Source of the DNA: Campylobacterota bacterium
GTDB taxonomy: Bacteria > Campylobacterota > Campylobacteria > Campylobacterales > Arcobacteraceae
Length of the DNA: 62,499 nucleotides
Direction: 5' to 3'
Assembly (NCBI GenBank): GCA_003643835.1
Contig: QMKX01000006.1
Span: 1-62,499, forward strand
The notes under the pieces were generated by a model. It worked only from the letters and a program-made list of their open reading frames with translations, was not told where the DNA came from and did no database searches. How positions within the stretch are numbered: the stretch's first letter is position 1; every line of letters starts with the position of its first letter. Positions 40,225-49,604 of the stretch are shown here, piece by piece. A program made the position numbers and the translations under genes.

Positions 40225-40832
40225 AACAAACAATCAAGCTATTTGCAATAGTTGTATTTATGCTGCTTTTGAGCTCATGCAGCACCAAACAAGAACTAAA
40301 AGTAGTCCATATGGTAAGTCAAAAGAAACACGATACTATTTTCATGGCAAAACTACTACAAGACAACGATAACCAAAACAGATACATAAAAATTGTCAAA
40401 CTATCAAAAGATGGCAAACCAGATGAAAAATATGGTTATGTTAAAATTATAAATAAACCCCCGCTTGGCGATGACAAATATATAGATAAAAATAAAGTTG
40501 AAATTAGTGAGATGTTTGTTGATAATTTTGGCAGGACATATTTAGTAGGCACAACATCCACACAAGATAAACAAGTCATAATATGGAAGTTTTCAAAGAC
40601 AGGCAAACCTGATTTGTCGTATGGCACGGACAAAACATTAAATCATATTTTGATATCTGGACTTTGTAGCGATATGAACAAAAGACAAATAACAACAGAC
40701 AAACAAAATAATTTTTATATTATGTGTGGAGGAGTTGAACAAGGCGAAGAGGTGCTGTATATACGAAAATACGATATCAATGGCAAACTTATAGATGGAT
40801 TTGGACAAAACGGAGTATTGGTGCTAAAATAG
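40221..40832 (+). CDS. Lipoprotein with delta-60-like repeats
   Basis: 203 residues with signal peptide and lipobox LLLSSC (Cys20). Repeats of the form F..TGKPD.SYG and DINGKLIDGFGQNGV resemble the 'delta-60' beta-propeller-type repeats seen in secreted proteins. Likely an outer-membrane-anchored periplasmic or surface lipoprotein. Function unknown; co-transcribed with valS and an RluA-family gene, which says little about its job. Confidence 0.65.
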   Translation: MKQTIKLFAIVVFMLLLSSCSTKQELKVVHMVSQKKHDTIFMAKLLQDNDNQNRYIKIVKLSKDGKPDEKYGYVKIINKPPLGDDKYIDKNKVEISEMFVDNFGRTYLVGTTSTQDKQVIIWKFSKTGKPDLSYGTDKTLNHILISGLCSDMNKRQITTDKQNNFYIMCGGVEQGEEVLYIRKYDINGKLIDGFGQNGVLVLK

Positions 40833-41717
40833 ATGCCATTTAAGCTCAAAAGGCACAAAGCAGTCTTGCAAAAACCTATTCAACAATATCTGATAGAAGA
40901 TGTTGGCTTGCCAATAAGTATGGCACAAAAATATATAGCAAAAAATCGTATATACGATGAGTTTGGCAATAATATAAAAAACAAACAAAAACTAAAAACT
41001 TCTTTTGTGGATATTGCTGTTTTTGAACCAACAACCAAAGGATTGAAACCCATATTTCAAAATAGATATTTTGCGATATTTGACAAACCATCTGGTTTGA
41101 TGGTCCATCCTACGTCAAGAAATACACAATATTGTTTACTTGATGAAGTGCGGTATTATTTGGGTGAAAAAGCAAATTTAGCTCATCGTATTGATGCTGG
41201 CACATCGGGACTTGTTTTATCTTCTATAGACAAACACACAGATACAACTATCAAAACAATGTTTGAAGACAGGCAAATAACCAAAGAGTATATAGCTGTA
41301 GTTTCAGGCAAAATAACCAAGAACACAGTTATAAACGAACCTATACAAAAAGCCACTAATAGTCTAATAGGTGTCAAAATGGAAACAAACCCACAAGGAA
41401 AACAATCAAAAACTATAATAAAGCCAATCTTTTATGACTACAAAACAGACACAAGCAAGATAAAAATTATACCAATTACTGGCAGGCAACATCAAATAAG
41501 AGTGCATCTCAATAGTATAAATAGGACGATATTAGGAGATACTATTTATGGTATAGACGAAACTATAGCTGACAAAATTTTAACAAAAAGCATAAGCAAA
41601 CAAACGATAATAAAGCATACAAAATCGCCAAGACTGATGCTACAAGCAAATAGACTAAAATTTGTATTTGATAGAAAAACTTATGATATATATTCAAAAC
41701 AGAATTTAAAGTTATAA
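40833..41717 (+). CDS. RluA-family pseudouridine synthase (second copy)
   Basis: 294 residues, signature AHRIDAGTSGLVLSS with catalytic Asp, and GRQHQIRVHLNSINRTILGD downstream. An extended N-terminal S4-like domain precedes it. Diverged from the paralogue at 5231, so it probably modifies different sites. ATG directly after the lipoprotein stop. Confidence 0.9.
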   Translation: MPFKLKRHKAVLQKPIQQYLIEDVGLPISMAQKYIAKNRIYDEFGNNIKNKQKLKTSFVDIAVFEPTTKGLKPIFQNRYFAIFDKPSGLMVHPTSRNTQYCLLDEVRYYLGEKANLAHRIDAGTSGLVLSSIDKHTDTTIKTMFEDRQITKEYIAVVSGKITKNTVINEPIQKATNSLIGVKMETNPQGKQSKTIIKPIFYDYKTDTSKIKIIPITGRQHQIRVHLNSINRTILGDTIYGIDETIADKILTKSISKQTIIKHTKSPRLMLQANRLKFVFDRKTYDIYSKQNLKL

Positions 41718-41750
41718 TAAAGCAGTTTTGAAGATAGTTTAAGAAACTTT

Positions 41751-41760
41751 AGATAATATC
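41751..41760 (+). promoter_or_regulatory. -10 region of trxA
   Basis: AGATAATATC preceded by TTT, matching the elements before ccsBA and yfaZ-like. A start just downstream would place the 41771 hairpin at the very 5' end of the message. Confidence 0.45.
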
Positions 41761-41770
41761 ACGCTACAAG

Positions 41771-41818
41771 AGTAGCTCTAAAAATTTATAAGTCCTAATA
41801 TCAATTTTTAGAGCTACT
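41771..41818 (+). promoter_or_regulatory. 16-bp hairpin in the trxA leader
   Basis: AGTAGCTCTAAAAATT (41771-41786) pairs perfectly with 41803-41818; loop of 16 bases. It is followed by AAAATAAAAGGAAAAAAT and the ATG, not by a U-run. As with rpsU, it appears to be a 5'-terminal stabilising structure rather than an intrinsic terminator, though it could end the upstream transcript. Confidence 0.6.
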
Positions 41819-41836
41819 AAAATAAAAGGAAAAAAT

Positions 41837-42154
41837 ATGAGTAAATATATAGAACTAACAAATGATAATTTTGAAACGACAACCGCAAATGGTGTGTCAT
41901 TGGTGGATTTTTGGGCACCTTGGTGTGGTCCTTGTAGGATGATAGCTCCAGTTATAGATGAGCTGGCATCTGATTTTGATGGCAAAGCAAATATCTGCAA
42001 AGTAAATACAGACGAACAACAAGACCTCGCTGTGAAGTTTGGAGTTAGAAGCATACCTACAATTATTTTCATGAAAAATGGAGAAAAAGTAGATGAGCAA
42101 GTTGGAGCCTCATCAAAAGAGGTTTTATCGGAAAAAATAAACGCACTTTTATAA
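41837..42154 (+). CDS. trxA: Thioredoxin
   Basis: 105-residue thioredoxin with WAPWCGPCRM (redox Cys30 and Cys33) and the cis-proline IPT segment (VRSIPTIIFMK). SD AAAAGGA. Followed by trxB. Confidence 0.97.
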   Translation: MSKYIELTNDNFETTTANGVSLVDFWAPWCGPCRMIAPVIDELASDFDGKANICKVNTDEQQDLAVKFGVRSIPTIIFMKNGEKVDEQVGASSKEVLSEKINALL

Positions 42155-42198
42155 AACCAAATCAAACAAACAACAAACCTATTTGGTTGTGTTGTTTG
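42155..42198 (+). promoter_or_regulatory. Two overlapping alternative hairpins between trxA and trxB
   Basis: AACCAAAT (42155-42162) can pair with ATTTGGTT (42181-42188). Alternatively CAAACAAC..AACC (42167-42179) pairs with GGTT..GTTGTTTG (42185-42198). The two cannot form together. The second resembles a terminator stem but lacks a long U-run. Could tune trxB expression. Confidence 0.4.
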
Positions 42199-42241
42199 CT
42201 TGACAATCTATGAGGTGCCTAAAATAACAAAAAGGATATAT

Positions 42242-43171
42242 ATGTTGGATTTAGCGATAATTGGTGGCGGGCCAGCAGGTATGACTGCTGGACTTTATGC
42301 TACACGAGGTGGTCTTAAAGATGTGATAATGTATGAGCTTGGATTACCCGGAGGTCAAATCACTCAAAGCAGTGAGATAGAGAACTACCCTGGTCAAAAA
42401 GAGGTCGTATCTGGTATGGAACTTATGAGCAATTGGCCAGAACAATCAAAAGCTTTTGGGTTGCAACACAGCATGAACGAAGTATCAAGTATCACTAAAT
42501 CAAACAATATATTCACAATTCAACTTTCCAATAACGATAAAGTTCAGGCTAAAACAGTGGTGATAGCCACAGGCTCAAAACCTAAAAAAGCAGGTCTCAA
42601 AGGCGAAGAGGAGTTTTTTGGTAAGGGGGTTAGCACTTGTGCTACATGCGATGGATTTTTTTATAAAAATCAAGAAGTTGTAGTAGTAGGTGGCGGAGAT
42701 ACTGCACTTGAAGAAGCTATACATCTAAGTCACATATGCAAAACTGTTCATCTCACATATAGAGGTGATAAATTTCGAGCATCGCCTACTACAATAAAAA
42801 AAGTAAATAACCTAAAAAATATTAAAATATATTTTTGGACTATAGTAGATGAGATTTTAGGTGATAATAGCGGAGTAACACAAATAAATATCAAAAACAC
42901 AAAAACACAAAAAAAAGAAGAGTTGAAACTGGGTGGAATTTTTATATTTGTAGGGCGAGATGTCCTAAATGCTCCACTTTTACAAAAAGATGGTAGCTTT
43001 TTGTGCGAGACAAATAGTAGTGGAGAGGTGATAGTGAATCTCAAGATGCAAACATCTGTCTCGGGACTTTTTGCTTGTGGCGATATACGAATAGATGCAC
43101 CCAAACAAGTAGTATGTGCAGCTGGCGATGGTGCTGTTGCTGGTATCGGTGCTATAGCGTATCTTAGCTAA
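42242..43171 (+). CDS. trxB: Thioredoxin reductase
   Basis: FAD/NADPH enzyme reducing thioredoxin. FAD loop IIGGGPAGMT near residue 6, redox CATC in TCATCDGF, and NADPH loop VVVGGGDTALEEA. 309 residues. The ATG at 42242 has AGGA five bases upstream; a longer frame exists but is not conserved-looking. Confidence 0.97.
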   Translation: MLDLAIIGGGPAGMTAGLYATRGGLKDVIMYELGLPGGQITQSSEIENYPGQKEVVSGMELMSNWPEQSKAFGLQHSMNEVSSITKSNNIFTIQLSNNDKVQAKTVVIATGSKPKKAGLKGEEEFFGKGVSTCATCDGFFYKNQEVVVVGGGDTALEEAIHLSHICKTVHLTYRGDKFRASPTTIKKVNNLKNIKIYFWTIVDEILGDNSGVTQINIKNTKTQKKEELKLGGIFIFVGRDVLNAPLLQKDGSFLCETNSSGEVIVNLKMQTSVSGLFACGDIRIDAPKQVVCAAGDGAVAGIGAIAYLS

Positions 43172-43174
43172 CTT

Positions 43175-43849
43175 ATGAAAAAAATAGAAAAAATTTCAAA
43201 TACTGTTTTAAGTCTATTTGTATTATGTAGTTTTTTGTTTCTATCAGGATGTTCTCCTAAATATGATACAGAAAACTATAACAAACCTGCTGTTTATTGG
43301 TATAATAAAATACTACAAGATATAGCGACATCAAAATTAGACGATGCAGATGAAAAATTTATATCACTAAGAAGCGAACACTCAAGATCATTGTATATAG
43401 AGCCAGCTATGATACTTCTTATCAAAATACATACAGCAAACAACCAATATAAAATGGCAGACTATTATGCAGATGAATATATCAAGACATATCCTCTGGG
43501 TGATAGTATTGATTATGTTAATTTTTTGAAGTTAAAGGCATCGTATAACTCTTTGTTGTATATATACAGACAACAAGCCCAGCTCGATGACATAGTGTTA
43601 TCAATGCAACAATACATAAAAGAACAACCAAATACTACATATAGATATCTGTCAAATGATATGCTAACTAGACTTAAGTTTACAAAACATCAATTCAACA
43701 ATGAAATAGTAGGACTATACGGTAGAATTGATAAACCAAAAGCAAAAGAGTTTTATAACAAAAAAGCAAAAAATTCGAGCAAAAATACAAACTACAAAAA
43801 GGCAAAAACTCCTTGGTATATGATGTTGTTTGAGGAAGGTAGTTTTTGA
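43175..43849 (+). CDS. bamD: Outer membrane assembly lipoprotein BamD
   Basis: 224 residues with lipobox LFLSGC (Cys26) and TPR-type helices, for example AVYWYNKILQDIATSKLDDAD and KMADYYADEYIKTYP, the standard BamD pattern. Part of the BAM complex inserting beta-barrels. Its stop overlaps the TTG start of lon. Confidence 0.85.
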   Translation: MKKIEKISNTVLSLFVLCSFLFLSGCSPKYDTENYNKPAVYWYNKILQDIATSKLDDADEKFISLRSEHSRSLYIEPAMILLIKIHTANNQYKMADYYADEYIKTYPLGDSIDYVNFLKLKASYNSLLYIYRQQAQLDDIVLSMQQYIKEQPNTTYRYLSNDMLTRLKFTKHQFNNEIVGLYGRIDKPKAKEFYNKKAKNSSKNTNYKKAKTPWYMMLFEEGSF

Positions 43850-46200
43850 TAAATTTTATTGAAGATATAAAATTTCCTACAAATTTACCAGCGGTGATAA
43901 TAGACGATCTATTTTTGTATCCTTTTATGATAGCGCCAATATTTTTTGAAGATGAACAAAATATGAACTCAATCAACTATGCACTTGAACACGATACTCC
44001 AATAGTAGTAGTAGTCAAAAAGAGTTTAAACAGCAATAAAATAGACAATTTTTATGATGTAGGTGTCGTTGGCACTATCATGAGAAAAGTTTCTATGTCA
44101 AACAACAAAGTCAAAATATTGTTTAAAGGTATTAGCAAATGTGCAACTACAGACATAGTCAAAGGCTCGCCTTTGATTGTAGCTACTTCAAACTTAGAGT
44201 ATAAACAATTTGACAAAGATAGAGTTGATGCTATGTTAAATATACTAAAAACAACAACTATAAAATACTCCAAACTAAACAAAAATTTTCCTGTAGATTT
44301 GATCAACACTATAGACATAAATAGCGAACCAAATAGAACTACTGATTTAATATCGTCTGTGTTGACTATCCCTTTGAAGCAATCATACATATTATTTAAA
44401 CAAACCGATGTAGAGATGAGATTGGTTATGATAGTAGAGTACATAAACGAACAGATCCAAACCTTGAAACTTCAGCAAAAAGTTGAAACTGAAGTAAATG
44501 CTAAAATACACAATACAAATGAGAAATATTTTATAAAAGAACAAATAAAGAACTTACAAAATAAACTCGATGATGGAAGCCAAGAAAAGCAAAAAAAGCA
44601 AAAAAAGCATATAAACAAACTAAAAAAAATTAAAACTTTTATGAGTCAAGATGCCTACAAAGAGTGCAAAAAGATAGCCATAAGATTATCTAAACTACAT
44701 CAAGATCAACCTGATTCAACTTTGCTTGAAACCTATTTGGAATATGTTTTTGATATACCTTTTGGAAAATATGACGACAAAAAAATATCTATAAATGATA
44801 TACAAACTCAACTAGACAAAGACCACTATGGCTTAAAAAAATCAAAAGATAGAATAGTTGAGTTCTTTGCAGTAAAACAACTATTAAAAAGTAAAAATCA
44901 AGAGCATACAAAAAGTGGCACTATTATCTGTTTTGTTGGGCCCCCTGGTGTAGGTAAAACTTCACTGGCAAACTCAATATCAAAAGCTTTAAGTAGGTCA
45001 TTGGTTAGAATAGCTTTGGGCGGACTTGAAGATGTAAATGAACTACGAGGCCATAGACGAACATATGTAGGAGCGATGCCGGGGCGTATCGTGCAAGGTT
45101 TGATCCGTGCAAAAAGTATGAACCCAGTGGTTGTATTAGACGAGATAGATAAAATTGGGCGAGGCTACAAAGCAGACCCTACATCGGTAATGCTTGAGAT
45201 TCTCGACCCAGAACAAAATAGAAGCTTCCAAGATTTGTATCTAAATTTTGATATAGATTTAAGCAGATGTTTGTTTATAGCTACAGCAAATACTACATCT
45301 ACTATACCAGCACCACTGCGAGACCGTATGGAGTTTGTGTGGCTAAATAGCTACACATCAGTTGAAAAATTTAACATAGCTATAAATTATCTGATACCCC
45401 AAGAAAAAAGAACACATGCACTTGAAAACGAAGATATAAATATAAGTCAAAACTGTATCAAAACAATCATAGACAACTACACAAGAGAAGCAGGAGTGAG
45501 AAATCTTCGTCGTGTGTTTGCAAAACTTTTTAGAAAAATCGCTAAACAATACATAACCAAACAATACAAAACGATAAAAATAACCAACAACAATATTAAA
45601 AAATATCTTGATAAACCTATTTTTGAACATGAAACAATAAAAGATAAAAATGAAGTAGGATTAGTCAATGGTTTAGCATGGACAGCAGTTGGTGGCGATA
45701 CACTCAAAATAGAAGCGGTGAAAATTAAAGGCAAGGGTGTGCTTAGTCTTACTGGAAATCTGGGTGATGTTATGAAAGAGTCAGCTAAAATATCGCACAC
45801 AGTAGTCAAAACAATATTAGACAAAAAAGATACAAACAACAAAGATGTTGCATACAATAGTTTTGATATACATCTTCACATACCAAGTGGAGCGACACCA
45901 AAAGATGGGCCAAGCGCTGGTATATCTATGGCTACTGCTATCTTGTCAATACTTACAAATAAAAAAGTCAAACAAGATGTAGCTATGACTGGTGAGTTGT
46001 CTTTAAAAGGCGATGTCCTACCAATAGGTGGGCTCAAAGAGAAACTAATCGCAGCATATAAATCAGGTATAAAAACTACCATAATCCCGGAAAAAAACTA
46101 CAAAAATGATTTAGACGATATGCCAAAAGAGGTGCTAAAATCTCTAAATATAAAACCAGTTAAAACCATAGATCAGGTTATAGGCATAGCACTTGAATAG
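43846..46200 (+). CDS. lon: ATP-dependent protease Lon
   Basis: 784 residues: N-terminal substrate domain (1-200), AAA+ module with GPPGVGKTS and DEIDKIGRGYKADP, and the protease domain with the catalytic Ser in PKDGPSAG and Lys in GGLKEKLIAA. TTG start overlapping the bamD TGA (TTGA), with AGGAAGG upstream. Degrades damaged and regulatory proteins. Confidence 0.97.
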   Translation: MINFIEDIKFPTNLPAVIIDDLFLYPFMIAPIFFEDEQNMNSINYALEHDTPIVVVVKKSLNSNKIDNFYDVGVVGTIMRKVSMSNNKVKILFKGISKCATTDIVKGSPLIVATSNLEYKQFDKDRVDAMLNILKTTTIKYSKLNKNFPVDLINTIDINSEPNRTTDLISSVLTIPLKQSYILFKQTDVEMRLVMIVEYINEQIQTLKLQQKVETEVNAKIHNTNEKYFIKEQIKNLQNKLDDGSQEKQKKQKKHINKLKKIKTFMSQDAYKECKKIAIRLSKLHQDQPDSTLLETYLEYVFDIPFGKYDDKKISINDIQTQLDKDHYGLKKSKDRIVEFFAVKQLLKSKNQEHTKSGTIICFVGPPGVGKTSLANSISKALSRSLVRIALGGLEDVNELRGHRRTYVGAMPGRIVQGLIRAKSMNPVVVLDEIDKIGRGYKADPTSVMLEILDPEQNRSFQDLYLNFDIDLSRCLFIATANTTSTIPAPLRDRMEFVWLNSYTSVEKFNIAINYLIPQEKRTHALENEDINISQNCIKTIIDNYTREAGVRNLRRVFAKLFRKIAKQYITKQYKTIKITNNNIKKYLDKPIFEHETIKDKNEVGLVNGLAWTAVGGDTLKIEAVKIKGKGVLSLTGNLGDVMKESAKISHTVVKTILDKKDTNNKDVAYNSFDIHLHIPSGATPKDGPSAGISMATAILSILTNKKVKQDVAMTGELSLKGDVLPIGGLKEKLIAAYKSGIKTTIIPEKNYKNDLDDMPKEVLKSLNIKPVKTIDQVIGIALE

Positions 46201-46744
46201 TGTAAGACTATTGTCTGTTACAAATATCACTATACTATTGTGCAGCTTAGTTTTCGTCATAGATGGTTCGTTTGTCAATAGTGCTTTGATGTTTGGCTTG
46301 AATTTTCTTTTTGTAGAGTATAACTTTTTTTGGCAACCACTTAGCACTATGTTTATGCATGCCACACTTATGCATATAGTTATGAATATGGTGATATTGT
46401 TTCAGTTTGGCACATTGATAGAGCAAACATATGGTCCTAAGATTTTATTTTTGTTATTTTTTATAGGTGGAGTTATGACATCACTTGCCAGTTTTGCTTA
46501 TATCTATATATTTAATATGACAAGTCACAACATAGTAGGTGCTTCAGGGGCTATATCGGTTCTTATAGGATTTGTGGCATTTGTGGACAAAACGAAAACA
46601 AAAGTTATGCTCATATGGGTATTGGCTATATCGTTTTTGCCACTTTTGATGGGATTAAATATAGCTTGGTATTCTCACTTGGCTGGATTTGGCATAGGAT
46701 ATATAGCTGGAAGCAAAGCTGAAAAAAAATATCTGGATATATAA
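46193..46744 (+). CDS. Rhomboid-family intramembrane protease
   Basis: 183 residues and six membrane segments. Ser118 in GASGA and His162 in YSHLAGF form the catalytic pair; HATLMHIVMNM (56-66) supplies the HxxxxHxxxN motif. The substrate is unknown. TTG start eight bases inside lon. Confidence 0.88.
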   Translation: MNSVRLLSVTNITILLCSLVFVIDGSFVNSALMFGLNFLFVEYNFFWQPLSTMFMHATLMHIVMNMVILFQFGTLIEQTYGPKILFLLFFIGGVMTSLASFAYIYIFNMTSHNIVGASGAISVLIGFVAFVDKTKTKVMLIWVLAISFLPLLMGLNIAWYSHLAGFGIGYIAGSKAEKKYLDI

Positions 46745-46772
46745 AAAATCTCGAAAGTTTATCTTGTTTTGA

Positions 46773-46778
46773 TATAAT
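46773..46778 (+). promoter_or_regulatory. -10 box of the restriction-modification genes
   Basis: TATAAT in TTTTGATATAATAC, 30 bases before the methyltransferase ATG; GAAGG lies between. Separate promoter from lon-rhomboid. Confidence 0.6.
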
Positions 46779-46807
46779 ACAAAAAATATAAATGAAGGTA
46801 TAAAAGT

Positions 46808-47755
46808 ATGGCAGATTTTTTTAAATATAACAAAAGAGCAAATGGTCAATACTTTACATCTCATAACCCTTTTGAAAATCAAGGTTTTAAAAATTGGTGC
46901 GAGGAGTGTGATATAACAAACACAACAATACTCGAACCATTTGCTGGGTCCAACAATCTTATATCAATGCTACAAAACCTATCGCTGTGCTATGATTTTA
47001 AATCGTTTGATATAGAACCACAAAACAAAGATATACAAAGACAAGATACTTTAAAAGATTTTCCAAAAGGTTACAAAGTTTGTGTTACAAATCCACCATA
47101 TTTAGCACAAAACTCTGCCTCAAGACGCAATATAGATTATCCCGCTACTACATATGACGATATGTATAAGTTTGCTTTAGAAAAATGTTTAGATAATTGC
47201 GACTATGTAGCAGCTATAATCCCAGCTTCTTTTATAAATGCAAATATATTTTTAAGCAGATTGTCTGCTTATATTTTATTGAACACAAAGATGTTTGATG
47301 ACACAGACCACCCTGTATGTCTGGCTTTGTTTAATAAAAACCAAACACAAACAAAAGTTTATGACAATCAAAAATATATAGGACTACTAAAAGATTTAAA
47401 AAGCCAACTACCAAATCCTACGAGAAAAACTAATATGAAATTTAACGATAAACAAGGCAGGCTAGGCTTGATAGCTATAGATAACACAAAAACTCCGTCT
47501 ATCAAGTTTTGTCATGGCAACTTGATAGATGCAAATAAAGTCAGCTACAGCTCCAGATCTATCACTCGCATATCCATAGATGCAGATATAAACAAACTTA
47601 TTGTGCAGCTCAACCACACTATCTCGTCTCTACGAGAAAGCACGAGTGATATATTTTTGACACCATTCAAAGGTATGCGAGCAGACAACAGATATCGCAG
47701 ACGATTGGATTATAAACTAGCACGCGATGTCATAAATGAGGTTTATTTTTCATAG
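46808..47755 (+). CDS. Adenine-specific DNA methyltransferase (type II-like)
   Basis: 315 residues. SAM motif EPFAGSNN (43-50) precedes the catalytic NPPY (95-98), the order of gamma-class N6-adenine enzymes. GQYFT near residue 13 is common in that class. The recognition domain fills the C-terminal half. Linked by a one-base overlap to a nuclease candidate, forming a restriction-modification pair inserted between two housekeeping blocks. Target sequence cannot be read. Confidence 0.88.
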   Translation: MADFFKYNKRANGQYFTSHNPFENQGFKNWCEECDITNTTILEPFAGSNNLISMLQNLSLCYDFKSFDIEPQNKDIQRQDTLKDFPKGYKVCVTNPPYLAQNSASRRNIDYPATTYDDMYKFALEKCLDNCDYVAAIIPASFINANIFLSRLSAYILLNTKMFDDTDHPVCLALFNKNQTQTKVYDNQKYIGLLKDLKSQLPNPTRKTNMKFNDKQGRLGLIAIDNTKTPSIKFCHGNLIDANKVSYSSRSITRISIDADINKLIVQLNHTISSLRESTSDIFLTPFKGMRADNRYRRRLDYKLARDVINEVYFS

Positions 47756-48513
47756 TGAATTATCAAAAAGAATATAAAAAACAGATAAAAACAAATGTAT
47801 CAAAAGTTGTGTCTCAAATAGATGACAAGCAGATGAAAATCAAGATAAAAAATTGGGCAGAAAAATTTGGTTATTCTTTTAATACTATCAAAAACAAAAT
47901 TTTAAAAGACGAAGCTTTTCGTTGTATTTTTGCAAAAGACCCAGCCAAACAAAATATATATGAAAATGTGGCTTCTGAATATATTAGCTCATTTGACAAT
48001 GTCCAAGAGTTTAAGAAACTGCCATCTGCAGGAGACGATGCTTTGTATCTGTCAAATGGCAAACTACTAAAAGGAAGTGAGCTTAAAAATCAAGCAAAAG
48101 ATACTAAATCTATTGATTTTTCTTGGATAACAAACCAAACTACTGTATATGCATCGCATAAATATACCAAAGATGAAGGTGGAGCTCAAGATAATCAATA
48201 TGCCGACATACAAGAATTTCTAAAAAATGCCCGTGATTGTTCTTTAAAAAATGTTATGTTTATAGCTATATGTGATGGAGAGTATTATCAAAGAAGAGAT
48301 AGCAAGACAGGCGATAATACAAAAATAGAAAGACTGAAAAGACTAACAGATAACAAAATATCATTTGTCAAAACAATCAATAATTTATATGATTTTCTCA
48401 AAACTATTCAAAAGCATCATCTAAAAATGGTGCTGTTCACAATCGTGTTTGTAGGTGCCATCAACCACAACTGCGATTTTGTTTATTTTGGTGTTAAATT
48501 GTTTTGCTATTAG
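47755..48513 (+). CDS. Candidate restriction endonuclease, 3' end antisense to thiL
   Basis: 252 residues, GTG start. No exact family recognised. The middle holds a strand-rich block with HKYTKDEGGAQDNQYADI (135-152) and FIAICDGEYY (169-178), a layout like PD-(D/E)xK nucleases. Pairing with the methyltransferase supports a restriction function. The last 30 residues (from 223) are encoded by the reverse complement of the thiL 3' end and are hydrophobic and unlike the rest. The original stop may have been lost when the cassette inserted. Confidence 0.72.
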   Translation: MNYQKEYKKQIKTNVSKVVSQIDDKQMKIKIKNWAEKFGYSFNTIKNKILKDEAFRCIFAKDPAKQNIYENVASEYISSFDNVQEFKKLPSAGDDALYLSNGKLLKGSELKNQAKDTKSIDFSWITNQTTVYASHKYTKDEGGAQDNQYADIQEFLKNARDCSLKNVMFIAICDGEYYQRRDSKTGDNTKIERLKRLTDNKISFVKTINNLYDFLKTIQKHHLKMVLFTIVFVGAINHNCDFVYFGVKLFCY

Positions 48514-49257
48514 CTGGACTTTTTTTTGATTTTCTAAACTCACTGTAAAAAGTATCTCATACTCTTCGCCACTACATAGCATATCGTGTGTTGGTTTTTT
48601 GATAAATCTAAATGCTATATTGTTAGCGCTGCTCAATCTTTGAAGTTCAAATCCAAGTCCGTCTGATATATCTATAGCTGAAGATATATATTTACTTGCA
48701 CCATAGAAAAAATCTGCTTTTAGTTGAGGTTTGATAAATTTGCTATTTTCATCTATAGGTTTATCTATTTTTAGTTTTTCTAAATCTCTTTGAACTAAAC
48801 CAATATCGCCAGTGTAAAATACAATATCTCCTATATTTGCACCGTGCCTATATATTGGGTTTTTGGTTTTTGATATCAGGGTTATTGAGATACATAGTTT
48901 ACTATTTGATATAGTATCGCCTCCTATTATCTTGATAGCAAATTTTTTCGCTGTTTTGTTGAAACCTCTTGAAAGGTTTTTGAGCATAGTTTTATCAAAT
49001 TGTGGTGGTATCGCTATATTTAGCAAGGCATATTTTGGTTTGGCATTCATAACTATGGCATCGCTTATATTTACAAGCATAGCCTTTGTGGCTATTTGCT
49101 CCAAACTCATCCAAGACAATTTAAAATGAACATCCTCAAAAAAACTATCGCTACTATATACCCACTTGCCTTTTTTTTGGTTGATTACTGCTCCATCATC
49201 TCCTATGTGGCGGTTTTCAAATCTACTTATAAAAAAGTTTTCTTTATTAAATTTCAT
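48421..49257 (-). CDS. thiL: Thiamine-monophosphate kinase
   Basis: Phosphorylates thiamine phosphate to the cofactor pyrophosphate. GDDGAVI near residue 19, SSDSFFEDVHF and NISDAIVMNAKPKYAL are characteristic. 278 residues. ATGA overlap with yraN. The 3' end is overlapped by 93 bases by the plus-strand nuclease gene. Confidence 0.93.
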   Translation of the reverse strand: MKFNKENFFISRFENRHIGDDGAVINQKKGKWVYSSDSFFEDVHFKLSWMSLEQIATKAMLVNISDAIVMNAKPKYALLNIAIPPQFDKTMLKNLSRGFNKTAKKFAIKIIGGDTISNSKLCISITLISKTKNPIYRHGANIGDIVFYTGDIGLVQRDLEKLKIDKPIDENSKFIKPQLKADFFYGASKYISSAIDISDGLGFELQRLSSANNIAFRFIKKPTHDMLCSGEEYEILFTVSLENQKKVQLIAKQFNTKINKIAVVVDGTYKHDCEQHHF

Positions 49258-49604
49258 AAACTTATATTTTCTATATATTGCAAAAACTCAAAATTTTCAC
49301 CTGATATAACTATAGCATCTACACAATATGCTGGTTGTATTTTATTGACAATAAGATAATAATCTATAGAGTTATAAAGCTTTTTTAGTTTGCTTTTAGT
49401 TATATTATAAACTGCTTCAAAACTTTTGCCACTTTTAACTTCTGCGAAATGATACACACCATTTTTAGTAGATATTATATCAATTTCACCTAATTTTTTG
49501 GCATAGAAGTTTAATTCTATTATCTCATGGCCATTTTTTTTCAAAAATTTTGTCGCTTTTTGTTCGGCTTTGTCGCCTACACTTTTAGTAGAATATTTGT
49601 TCAA
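49254..49604 (-). CDS. YraN/UPF0102 family nuclease-like protein
   Basis: 116 residues with the family pattern GDKAEQKATKFLKKNGHEI, GEIDIISTKNGVYHFAEVK, the latter giving D..E.K of a Holliday-junction resolvase-like fold. Cellular role is unproven. TTG start inside the end of the formate-dehydrogenase-like gene, with GAGG six bases upstream. Confidence 0.85.
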   Translation of the reverse strand: MNKYSTKSVGDKAEQKATKFLKKNGHEIIELNFYAKKLGEIDIISTKNGVYHFAEVKSGKSFEAVYNITKSKLKKLYNSIDYYLIVNKIQPAYCVDAIVISGENFEFLQYIENISL

